The translations under genes were made by a program, and so were the position numbers. A stretch of DNA of 64,000 nucleotides. Source: Mesorhabditis belari. Taxonomy: Eukaryota > Nematoda > Chromadorea > Rhabditida > Rhabditidae. Below are positions 10,851 to 21,700 of the stretch, piece after piece. Position 1 is the stretch's first letter. Every line of letters starts with the position of its first letter. The notes beneath the pieces are model-generated. The model did no database searches, was not told the origin of the DNA, and saw only the letters and a list, made by a program, of their open reading frames with translations. Where the stretch lies: positions 5,953,001 to 6,017,000 of the forward strand of contig CAUEEP010000743.1 in NCBI GenBank assembly GCA_958450365.1. The letters are read 5' to 3'.

Positions 10851-11394
10851 ATTCGGCTCGAACCCTTCTTTTAGACAAGCAGCTGCTAAATTTTCTGAAA
10901 GTTCCCAGAGAGTCGACAATTGAGATTCACTTTATTCGAATTTAGATTTTCTCAAAACTAATCAACCCCAAATTCGGCAATAGTAGGCAAGTTGCATATA
11001 AATAGGTAAACATTTGGGGTATGTAATGCGAAAGAGACAAAGTTTGACACTCATTTCCCTCGATCTTGAAGTGAGAGGTAGACCTTTGCTTTTCCCTTCT
11101 TTCCTTTTTTTACTCTTTTACTCCAATCAGCCAAATTGCGTCCCATTTGAGGCGGAGAGTCGGGCGCGGCTTTTCGGCTTGAATTTCCATTTTTACCACC
11201 CCAACCCCTGCGAGAAATGATGTTTTTACCACTTTCCGGACTTTTAAATACACATTGGCACTTCATCTGGGAAACTTTTGACTTTCCCAGTATTCTTTTG
11301 GTTACTTTAGCTTGATTGATCTTGTTCGATGGTACCTTATGCTCTGATCTGATCTACAAAATAACTTTATAAAAAAGTGAAGGAAAAGAAAGCG

Positions 11395-11483
11395 TTAGCT
11401 TCAGCGAATGGGATTGAACCCTCGACCCGGCCCCAAGTTTCGCTTTACAGACAATCGCTATAACCACTGAGCTATTGGGTACC
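11395..11483 (-). ncRNA. tRNA-like Pol III module
   Basis: On the minus strand an A-box (TAGCTCAGTGGTTATAGCG) is followed about 45 nt later by a B-box (AGGGTTCAATCCC). The putative acceptor ends GGTACCC and CGCTGA do not pair, and the anticodon stem is poor, so this is a tRNA-derived sequence or SINE rather than a working tRNA gene. Confidence 0.5.
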
Positions 11484-11869
11484 TTGTTTGGTCAAGAGAA
11501 AAGGGGAAGAAGGAAAAAGTTTCTCAAGATTTAAGATCTGATTTTAATGCTCTAAAGTCATTTTCCCTTTTTTTTCTAGATTAATTTTTCTATGGATTTC
11601 CGAAACACATTTGCTTAAGCTACAGGAATTACTGCTGACTTCAGAAATGATTTTAAAACTTTTGCTTTCAAATTTTGCTCAATATTTCTCGTAGTGCTTA
11701 CAATGCGATAGTTTTGACTACTCCATTCAAACACAATCAAACACCGCCAAAAGTCACCGCATTCTCGCTTCAATTTTTTGCCGTGCCATTTCACGCTTAC
11801 TATTCTCATAAGAATTTTTATCAGTCCACCAATTAAAACTCTCGGATTTAAGTGATAAAACTTTTAGAG

Positions 11870-12572
11870 AAACTTGGGAGCTTGGGAGCCTATTCTAGGA
11901 AACTTGGGAGCTTGGGAGGCTATTCTGGGAAACTTGGGAGCTTGGGAGGCTATTCTGGGAAACTTGGGAGCTTGTGAGGCTATTCTGGGAAACTTGGGAG
12001 CTTGGGAGGCTATTCTGGGAAACTTGGGAGCTTGTGAGGCTATTCTGGGAAACTTGGGAGCTTGGGAGGCTATTCTGGGAACTTGGGAGCTTGTGAGGCT
12101 ATTCTGGGAAACTTGGGAGCTGGGAGGCTATTCTGGGAAACTTGGGAGCTTGGGAGCCTATTCTAGGAAACTTGGGAGCTGGGAGGCTATTCTGGGAAAC
12201 TTGGGAGCTTGGGAGGCTATTCTGGGCTTGGGAGCTTGGGAGGCATTCTGGGAAACTTGGGAGCTTGTGAGGCTATTCTGGGAAACTTGGGAGCTTGGGA
12301 GGCTATTCTGGGAAACTTGGGAGCTTGTGAGGCTATTCTGGGAAACTTGGGAGCTTGGGAGGCTATTCTGGGAAACTTGGGAGCTTGTGAGGCTATTCTG
12401 GGAAACTTGGGAGCTTGGGAGGCTATTCTGGGAAACTTGGGAGCTTGGGAGGCTATTCTGGGAAACTTGGGAGCTTGGGAGGCTATTCTGGGAAACTTGG
12501 GAGCTTGGGAGCCTATTCTGGGAAACTTGGGAGCTTGGGAGCCTATTCTGGGAAACTTGGGAGCTTATTCTT
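11870..12572. repeat. 30-bp minisatellite (GGAAACTTGGGAGCTTGGGAGGCTATTCT)
   Basis: About 23 copies of a 30-bp unit. Units alternate between CTTGGGAGGC and CTTGTGAGGC over much of the array, giving a 60-bp higher-order dimer. The unit length is a multiple of three, so frames repeat decapeptides such as GAWEAILGNL. Single-base and larger deletions (near 12080, 12120, 12180, 12230) shift the frame, which argues against coding. Confidence 0.95.
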
Positions 12573-12840
12573 GGAGAGAAACTTTGATGGCAATTAATAG
12601 CTCATTATCTCTTCATCTTTAGAAAGGAAAAACGATCGGAAATTATAAGTGTTGTTTTTCTTTTGCGGATATCAACCTTTTCAACTACTTGCAACCACTT
12701 TTCTTTCTTTTGTTCTCGATCTCTCAATCAAAATCATTGCCATTGGCTATCATTGATTATTCATAAACACTTTCCATTCCACTTTACCCGTCTTTCACAA
12801 ACGAATTCTTCATTCTTCTTATTCTATTACAATATTTTCT

Positions 12841-12872
12841 ATGTTTACCCTTGCTGATCTCTACCGTGAATT
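12841..12872 (+). CDS. Possible alternative first coding exon of the Musashi gene
   Basis: An ATG opens MFTLADLYRE and runs into a canonical GTAAGT donor at 12873. Two bases (TT) are left over, which is the phase needed to join the Musashi exon at 22933 (giving a Leu codon and then DLVLAS). The first coding exon at 14391 also ends in that phase. Chance agreement is one in three, so this is only suggestive. It could also belong to another transcript. Confidence 0.3.
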
Positions 12873-12940
12873 GTAAGTTTTTAAAAAAGTTTCTGCATTT
12901 AAAAGTTTATGGATTTTTCTTTCATTTTATTACAAAACAA

Positions 12941-13155
12941 ATGCTCGAGATTTGATGAATTCAGTTTTATAATTACTTTTTTTTTATTTTGCCCATTACT
13001 ATGCCCAAATCTCTGAGGTCAACCCACAAATTTGGCTTTATTTTGCTTGGAAAATATAGACATCCATTTTCTTGTCTATATTTTTAGATTAGTTGGTCAA
13101 ATCAGGCTTCACTCAGCATTAATAGAAAGCCTAAAGTATTCTTGTTAGAACAAAA
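12941..13155. repeat. Left copy of a 210-bp direct duplication
   Basis: The block starting ATGCTCGAGATTTGATGAATT and ending near GTATTCTTGTTA is repeated at 13350-13559 with only a few differences. A truncated family C MITE lies between the copies. Confidence 0.9.
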
Positions 13156-13164
13156 GTTAACTAT

Positions 13165-13346
13165 AATATTGCGTTAGTGAATTGAAAACTGCGGAACTTT
13201 GAACTAAAATTTATTGAACATAAAACCATGAATTCATTCCAAATAATTTCCATTATTATTGACGACTTCTGCCCATTTTACAGGCAATTTGCGGATTCCT
13301 CTTTCGGATTTTGGATTCTAGTTGGATTTTGGTTTGTGTGTGAGAC
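13165..13346. mobile_element. MITE family C, copy 3 (truncated)
   Basis: It retains one terminus (TTAGTGAATTGAAAACTG) and about 180 bp of the element, then stops abruptly at GTGTGTGAGAC. There the second copy of the flanking duplication begins. Confidence 0.85.
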
Positions 13347-13349
13347 TTT

Positions 13350-13559
13350 ATGCTCGAGATTTGATGAATTCAGCTTTATGATTACTTTTTTATTTTGCCC
13401 ATTACTATGCCCAAATCTCTGAGGTCAACCCACAAATTTGGCTTTATTTTGCTTGGAAAATATAGACATCCATTTTCTTGTCTATATTTTTAGATTGGTT
13501 GGTCAAATCAGGCTTCACTCAGCATTAATAGAAAGCCTAAAGTATTCTTGTTAAAACAA
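13350..13559. repeat. Right copy of the 210-bp direct duplication
   Basis: Partner of 12941-13155. It is followed at once by the tRNA-like spacer repeat that also lies at 8735. Confidence 0.9.
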
Positions 13560-13650
13560 GATAGCTCTGAATCTCATCTTGAAACGATAGGTCGACGAAC
13601 AAATTGGTCGTGTGGGCCGTAGAAATGCCCGCTCCCGGCTGCGCCACGAT
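13560..13650 (-). repeat. tRNA-like spacer repeat, copy 2
   Basis: About 90 bp nearly identical to 8749-8835, including CTCCCGGCTGCGCCACGA (minus-strand A-box-like). Confidence 0.6.
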
Positions 13651-13773
13651 CTCTAAACACTAAACATTATCTCTAAACAAAGCTATTTTTTGTCTTCTTT
13701 ATTCACAAAGTCAACAATCAGCTTGTAAACAAAATTCTTACAAATATCAATTGCCTTTCAAAAAAAACTTCTG

Positions 13774-13960
13774 CTTAAGCTTCAGCTTTAGCTTTAGCTT
13801 TAGCTTTAGCTTTAGCTTCAGCTTTAGCTTTAGCTTTAGCTTCAGCTTTAGCTTCAGCTTTAGCTTCAGCTTTAGCTTCAGCTTTAGCTTCAGCTTTAGC
13901 TTCAGCTTTAGCTTCAGCTTCAGCTTTAGCTTCTGCTTAAGCTTCTGCTTCAGCTTTATG
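13774..13960. repeat. (AGCTTT/AGCTTC)n hexanucleotide array
   Basis: About 30 hexamer units. Both strands are open (KLKLKL and SFSFSF), as expected of a six-base repeat. Confidence 0.95.
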
Positions 13961-14149
13961 ATTAGTATTTTCGATAAAATAAAAACTCGGAACAATTTAA
14001 ATTGAAATGGAACGATAAGCCAAAAGAAAGTCTATCGATTGGGGTTTCTCCTAGAGACCGAAGAAAGCAAAGAGATAGGAAAGTTGTTGTTTTGAGTAGG
14101 ATAGATTCCTCTATGATTTAAAAACAAGCCACCGAAGAACACAAGTTGT

Positions 14150-14390
14150 TGTTCGGCACCCCTCCTTTCAGTTCAATGCACTCCCCCCCTTCTCGCTCGC
14201 CTCACCCCGCCCAGCCACAAGGGGGTGGAGACACGAGGCGCGTGCAAAACAACCGTACTTTGAGACCATACCTTCTTTTCTTTTCCAAAAACATTTTCCC
14301 TACTTGGCAACACCTGTTTGCAGTACTCTAGTCAAACTGATTGCCCAACGAAATACCCGAAATTTCGGCGCTTTCCCCGCTGAGCCTTCT
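14150..14390 (+). promoter_or_regulatory. Probable 5' region of the Musashi gene
   Basis: A short GC-rich block (14150-14255, with CCCCGCCCAGCC and GGGGGTGG) precedes the first coding exon in an otherwise AT-rich region. TGTTTGCAG at 14315-14323 is a possible spliced-leader or ordinary 3' splice acceptor, 68 nt before the ATG at 14391. Whether it is used cannot be told from the sequence. Confidence 0.4.
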
Positions 14391-15674
14391 ATGCACCGTT
14401 ACCATCCGTATCCGGTGCGTGGATTGCCTCTTGTCTCTATTCCATCCACTTGTGTCCCCAACGAGACAACCATCGGATTCTCCGTCACTCTGGCGTGAGT
14501 TTTGTCTTAAAGTTTGACATTTTCTATGAACGGATTAGTAAAGATTGGTATAAAAAGCTGAAAAATCTTAGAAAATCTTAAAAATCAGCAGTTACAAGAA
14601 ATACGGTGAATCAATCTCCAACTGGCTCCTTTTTCTTGTCTCTTTCAGTCAAATCTTTAGAGTTTTTCTAAACGATAATGTAATAAGAAAACTTTAGCTT
14701 AAAGAAAATCTAATCTAGAAATCTAGAAAGCTATAAATTACTCGGCAAAGAATTATTCAATCAAAAACTTTCTTAAAGAACTCTCTTCCAAGACACCTTT
14801 TTCTACGAAACACCAAAACTCATTTTTTTTTCTTATTTCTTTTCTCTCTCTCTCTCTCTTCATTTATTTATAATCATCTTTTAAAAATGAATAACTAATC
14901 GAATGAAAAAACCCTCTCGAATCCTCAAGGTCACTCTACTCGACTTTCATCGAAAGAGCCCAACTTGTTCAATTTCAATTTCCAATTTCCAATTTCCCCA
15001 GCCGTTCGCTCAATCACTCAAAAACTTTTTCACTTCTCTTCTCTATTTTCTTATCCAATTTTCCCAAAAATATTGATTAAACATTTGAATGTTTTCAATC
15101 ATTCAATCAAGTTTTCGTAGAGAGATCGGTTGTTTTCGCAGACTTGGCAAAAAGGTCGATCGATTCAATTTGATCCAATACATACGAGTCGGTGATTCAT
15201 TAAAAAAGATTGCAAAGATTTTGTTTCCCTGAAATAGAATCAAGAAAAATAATGTGAAAATAGGATTTTCATTTGTGCCATTTTAAGACACAAATCTGAT
15301 TCACCGTCTTTGCTCTTTTTATGTTTTTAAAATGACTTCATAAAACTGATTTTAATGCTGAATCATTGTCATTAGATTAGTTTTTATAAAAAAAAACGAA
15401 AAAAAAATTATTTAACCTGTTTCTTTTGACTAAGCGCTTTCTAAAAAATGAAAACTTTGCTCTTGCTGTCTTGCTAGTTTTGTTGCTAGCTAAACAATTT
15501 TGCTAGCTAAACAATTTTGCTAGCTAAACAATTTTGCTAGTTAAACAATATTGCTAGTTAAACAATATTGCTAGTTTTGTATAATCTATCTATTTTTATA
15601 TCTTTTTATATAAAATAGTTTAAGATTAGACAATAATTGAGAGAAGATTACGGTAGTTTTTAAAAAAGACAGAC

Positions 15675-15713
<39 letters not shown>

Positions 15714-18700
15714 AAAAAAGACACCTAGGGAGCTGTAAGTTGTAAGGCAATCAAGCCAGGCCCAATTCTAGCTAGCCAAGATGTTTTCTAGTTTTCGGAA
15801 AATTGGGTCTGATCGAACACACTCTACTTCTTGACGGATATCCGCTTCTAAACAGCGAGTCGTGCATCTTCGTTGCCTCTTTTACATATCCACTTTTCCC
15901 ACTTCGAGCACCTCATCGGTCTCATTCCCATTCGATGTTTGCTCTTCCCTTACCGGAACTCGAGGTGTCCCCTTTTTTTTTCTGAATTCTTTTCATCTAC
16001 CTGCGGTGTGTTTGAATGAATGTTTTTTGCGCCCTCGATTCCCTCATTCCACAAATTTACCGTTCCAAGTGAAAAAAATAGACACCAGGTACTAAAACAT
16101 GCATTTTTGATTTATTCGTCGATAAGGTACAGCAAAAATTCACCTCTTGAACCCTTTAAAATCAACTTTTTCAAACGTTTTCCAAAATTAGATAAAGCTT
16201 GCTATCCAACGGTAAAAAAAAGGTTTAAAAAGCTCGATTTTAAAGGGCTTAAGACGTGAATTCGATACCTTTGACGACTTTTAGTCATTTCGATGAAGGA
16301 ACTATTTATTCGTCGATAAGGTACAGCAAAAATTACTCTTGGTTATCAAAGAATTTTTTAAAGTAGAAAAAGATGAGCTTCTGCTCAGATAGCTCTATCC
16401 TTTAAGGTCATTCCCCTTCCTAAACGATCAAGTAAATATTTCTCATTAAGAGATCAATGTCTTCACTTCTCAACCCATTTTTAAAATTTCTTTTATAGAA
16501 GAAGAAAGAAAGTGTTTGTTTTCAATAAAAGGATAAACTCTCAAGAGAGTGCTCTCTCTCTCTCCTTTTCACTCAATCTTTGCTGTTTTAGTCGAATTTT
16601 GTAGAGTTTTCTTTTCCTTTTCGATAATCTGTGTTGCACTTTTAAGTAAACAACAAATTGCGTTAGTCAAAATAAGATTTTTTTTTTTTGAACATTGTAG
16701 CTACTCGATTAGGAGAATAGCTGATTGGCTAGGCTGATAAGCTGAAACAGCATCAAAACTTTAAATTATAGAGTCTAATCGTAAGCTGAATATCATTAAA
16801 ATTTGAAGTGCTTCAAATTGAGAACAAGAGACAAACAACAGTCAAAACAGTCAGATATCTATCGTAAATACTGTAATAGTACCCGACCCTCCTCGTACAG
16901 TTGCGTACTCTCAAAAGTTTTTTAGTATTTCATTTTTTTAAAGCGCCCATACTTTCAAAAAATGTGTCTTTAGTATCAAAAAATAGCCCTGAATTTCAGC
17001 TATTTTTTGATACCAAAACGCACATGCTAGCATAAACCAGTGTCGAGAAAAACTCGTTCAAAGCTAGACTACGCAACACTCCGCACCGTCATTATGGGGT
17101 ACTATTACAGCATTTACGGTAGCTTATTCTTAGCTATCACAAAGCTAAATTAAAGTTCTAAAGCCTGGATAAAGATCATAAAAGCTTGAATACCTTTATT
17201 TGTCACTCAGCTATGAAGTAAACCCCTCCTGGCGGCAAGGTGGCAAGTGTCGGTGTAGTTCATTGGTAGAGCTTTCGGCTGGTAAGCGGCAGGTCGACGG
17301 GTCTAGAGGTCGGGTTCGGATCCCGGCACCGCTCATTTTTTGTTTCCCTCAACCCGACGGTCCAACTATTGTCCAACCATACCATGAATTTTGTCTAGAC
17401 TCTGACGATTCGGCGATTCGCTTTGACCCTTTGTAAAGGGTGAAAAGAGCGCGAAAAAAGGAAAGATTTGCACGCGTGCTGATCAGAAACCACAGAAAAA
17501 CAGTGTTTTGTGAAACAATTTTTGCTAGAAACGACAAAATCCCAGATATCCTCAAAATTTCCCAATCATCCTTGTACTTTTTCACCCTTTCCTCCTTTCG
17601 AATCTTGTCGTTTTTTGAGCGCTATTCTCTGCGACGTTTCGTGCAAATAGTGACCGAATTTCACACACCGTTTCGAGCTTTTCAATCATTTTCCTTCATC
17701 TAGATCTTCTTTTCAAGAAAAATGAGAGTAAAGTTTAAGATTTTTCAGTTTTACACATGCACAAAACAATGAAGATTCGTGCAAGTAAATGCACTGAAAA
17801 GCGATCAGATCAGAAAAATGCGTAAACAAGTTTTTTTTCTCGCTTTTCACCAAATCGAGGCGTTGAAATGTAGAAGAGAAAAACAAAATTAAAAGAAAAA
17901 GAGTCAAAAGAAAAAGAGTCAAAGAAAAAGAGTAAAAGAAAAAGGGGAAAAGAAAAAGAGCAAAATGAAAAGGGCAAAAGAGACTATCTTTTAGTGTTTT
18001 TGTATTTTCAAGGCCACAAATTCATTAAACAAATATCGAAAAAAATGGGGTTTAAGAACGGAGAGCAGGATAAATCGCTGTAGCAAATAAAAGCTGTAGG
18101 CAATTGGTAAGCAAATCTTTTGTTTTTTTGTAGGATTTTCCAGCATCGATTTTAAGAGCTCTCGAGGAAAAATAGCGAACATTAATGGGTGGTTTGGAAA
18201 ATTTTGATGATTGAAGACGCGTCGAGAATCGTTTCCAACACAAAAATCTCAATTCTATTCCATTCCATTTCATTCAATTTCATTCATTTCTTTTCGTAAA
18301 TAATTCTTTAGAAATTCTTTAGAAAATCTCTTTCTTTATATATATATATGTTGTGTCCGATTTAGATTTCCGTCCGATTTAGATTTCCGTCCGATTTAGA
18401 TTCAATCTAAATCGGACGTCCGATTTAGATTGAACTTATCGCGGACGTCCGATTTAGATTACAGTCTATATCGGACGTCCGATACAGATCGAACAATAAT
18501 AAACGTGCTTAATATATGTTCTTAAGCGTTTTTTTGCAATTTTCTGCGCTTTTCAAAGAAATTTTCAAAGAACATATGTTAAGCACGTTTATTATTGTTC
18601 GATCTGTATCGGACGTCCGATATAGACTTTAATCAATAAAAGACCTTTGAAAAATGCAGAAAACTACAGAAAACGCTTAAGAACATATATTAAGCATGTT

Positions 18701-21700
18701 TATATTATTGTTCAATCCATATAAGATTTAGATTGAATCTAAATCGGACGGAAATCTAAATCGGACACAACATATATATATACTTTATCCGACAAGGAAA
18801 AGTGACAATGCAAACAGATTGAACAGCGTAGACGAAGAAAGATAATTGATATACAAACACAACTACAATTAGACACGTGTATATATGACATTAAAAACTA
18901 ATTTAAAATTGACAGAGCTACAAGATCGAGCTTATATATTGAGGATTTAAAATAGTTCAGAGACGAAAAAATATCACAAGGTAACTTATTCCAAATACGA
19001 GGAACACGACAAGCAAAAGAATGATACAGTTGGCGGTTATGAAAGCTTTGAAAGGGGGTAATCTGAAAGTTGTGACTACGAGTTCTTCTGGCGTGATTCG
19101 AAATCTTAAAGAGTCCTTTAAGTTCCGGATGAGAGTTAGGAGGGAAGATGATTTTATAGCATAAGACCAAATCAAAATAAATGCGGCGATGGGATAAGGG
19201 TTTAAGGTCAAAAAGAGCAAGTCGATCAGAATAGTCGATCTTTATATTAGAAAATTGTTTTAAAAAAAAGATCTTTATATATTATTCTTTATATTATTCT
19301 TTAAACGGTTCTTATCATTGGTAATCTTTTATTGATTTTAATCAACTTTTTTTCCTTTCCTTTCCTTTCATTTTCACAATTTTTTGTAAAAAAAATCCTT
19401 AAAGAAAGTGATAAACTGAAAAAAGTTTAAAAAAATTAAAAATTATTTAAAGATTCAACAATTTATTAACAATATAACATAAAAAATAATGTAAAATATC
19501 AAAATTGTGACTTGTTTTGTTAAAAAGAAATAATTATACCCTAAAGTCGCGAGTATAAGTTCCGTTTGGTTTTCGCATGCAAATTGACGGCTGTCTCCGG
19601 TGCGGTGTGTCGAGGGTTCGAACCCCGCTGCAGCATAACTTTTTTGCTTTTTAAGAACAATAATAGAAGTAAATTTATTGAGGGTTATAGCAATTTTATG
19701 CTGTTATTTGTTGCTCCGGGCGTGGCTTGGCGCGTCCGCTCTGCTCCTCTCCGGTGCTCAGTCTTACGGATCCCTCCCTGGCCTCTTCATCCGGCCAAAG
19801 GGCCAAAGTCCACGTCGACGGTCGAAAGAGATGCTTTCCAGCGTCTTCTTCAACACTATCGTCTGGATGTATTCATGCACATAACAAATAGCAATGGTGA
19901 TAGGCTGTCACCCTGTAGTATCCCGCGCTCCAAGAACAATAATAAAAGTTTATATAACAATAAAAACCCAACAAAAAGAAATTCAAAGCAATTAAAGCGA
20001 ATGTAAATTAAGGTAGAACCTATACTCGGATGAACTTATACTCGAGACTTTAGGGTAACTGAATTTTAAGAATAACCAACCTTTTAGAAGAACGAAAAGA
20101 ACAAGAAGATAGATCTAACTGATTAAATGATTGAGGAAATAAATCTGACAATAGAAAAAATGAAAATAACAATAAATCAATCAATCTGACAATCGTTGAT
20201 ACAATCAGGCAAAGGTAGCTTCATCAAGTGACAATAGAACCCTTGCAAACAGGTGATTCCACAGATTCATTCAAAAAGTCCTTGTCTAACCCCCCAAATA
20301 CCTGGCCACGCTGGACAGCCAGCGTATTTGTTGTGGTTGGGCACTGCCGGCCATCACACTCCCTTTTCCCCCATCCCATCTCTCTCATTCTTTCACAGCC
20401 TTCACAGCCCCCTCACCCCCTCCTCAAACCCCTTTCTCTACGTTTTTTTTTAGCAGAAAATGCCATGGTGGACCCTTCCCTTGTGTTCTTTCGCTTTTTC
20501 TCTCAATCGTTTTCCTCCTTTTTTTTCCGTTTCCACCCAACACACTCGGCATTCGGTTTCAAACCTGAACCCCTGCACACGCACAATTCATCCTCCAGCA
20601 ACTCTCCAGCAACTATCCCGAAACTTTTCCACTTCATCAACTTGTTTTCTTTACAAATTTTAACTATCAATCATCGATTTCTATATTTTTATCTTACTAA
20701 CCTTTTAGGATTAAAAGAATTTTCACTAAAAAGAAAGCAAAGAAACGATTTTCTTCCGAATTTTGAAGTCCTCTTCAGTTTTTAGGTTTTTCTCGTATTC
20801 TCTTCAGTTTTTAGGGAATTTTTCAACTCATTTCCCGATTTGTGAATTCTCAATTCTCAATTCTCAATTCTCAATTCCCAATTCTCAATTCTCAATTCTC
20901 AATTCTCAATTCTCAAGTCGATAATCACATCGACTTTTTCACTCTCTAGAAATCGATACGAGTTTTCGCGAATGGGGCAAACACAGCAAAAATCGGGACG
21001 AGAGATCGCTTCGGCACAGAGAGAAAACACATTGAAAAAAAAAGAAAGCGAAAATAGAGATTTTTCCTCTTGAAGACACGCAGTTTTCTCCTCACTCTCT
21101 TGCATGGTTAAATGCAAGATAAATCCCAAAAAGTTTCCTTGAAAAATCAAAAACCTTTTCAAGATTTTGTTGGAAAGATAAGTGCAAATTCTCTGTGGTA
21201 GGTTTTTGTGTTAGTTTTGTTAGTTTTCTCATTGAAATTTGCTAGTTTTCTTAGTTTTCTCATTGAAATTTGTTAGTTTCCTTAGTTTTCTCATTAAAAT
21301 TGGATAGTTTTCTTAGTTTTCTCATTAAATTTTGTTAGTTTTGCTAGTTTTCTCATTAAAATTGGTTAGTTTTCTTATTAAAATTGTTAGTTTCCTTAGT
21401 TTTCTCATTTCTCAATTAAATTAAATTTAACTAGAATAGATCTAAAGTGTTTAAAAATCCATTTTCGTTTTTCCTTTTTCATTTACATTTTTTTTGAGCA
21501 AGCAAAAGATTGTAAATGAAAAAAATTGCTTCAACTCTTTAAAAGACGATCAATCACAAAATGTGAAGAGAGTCGCTGATATCGATTGCCGTCTCTTTTG
21601 CGGCAACGAAAAAAACATCACTCCAATGAGGAAAAATTCATAAATAGCGAAATTCTCACGTAATTTTTAGCTACTTTTCCCCTCAAAAATTTTATTTTGC

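Noticed and set aside
10330..10919. Minus-strand frames of 182 and 188 codons rich in Glu/Gly or Lys
   Set aside because: They are translations of the TTC/TCC low-complexity tract; the same tract is open in other frames too, and no start context or splice partner is seen.
11874..12622. 237-codon frame repeating GAWEAILGNL
   Set aside because: It is a by-product of a 30-bp minisatellite whose units carry frame-shifting deletions; all three plus frames are partly open.
20228..20785. 185-codon plus-strand frame
   Set aside because: It has a non-ATG start, Phe/Ser/Pro-rich low complexity and no family motif. Kept only as a GC-rich island that might hold a 5' exon.
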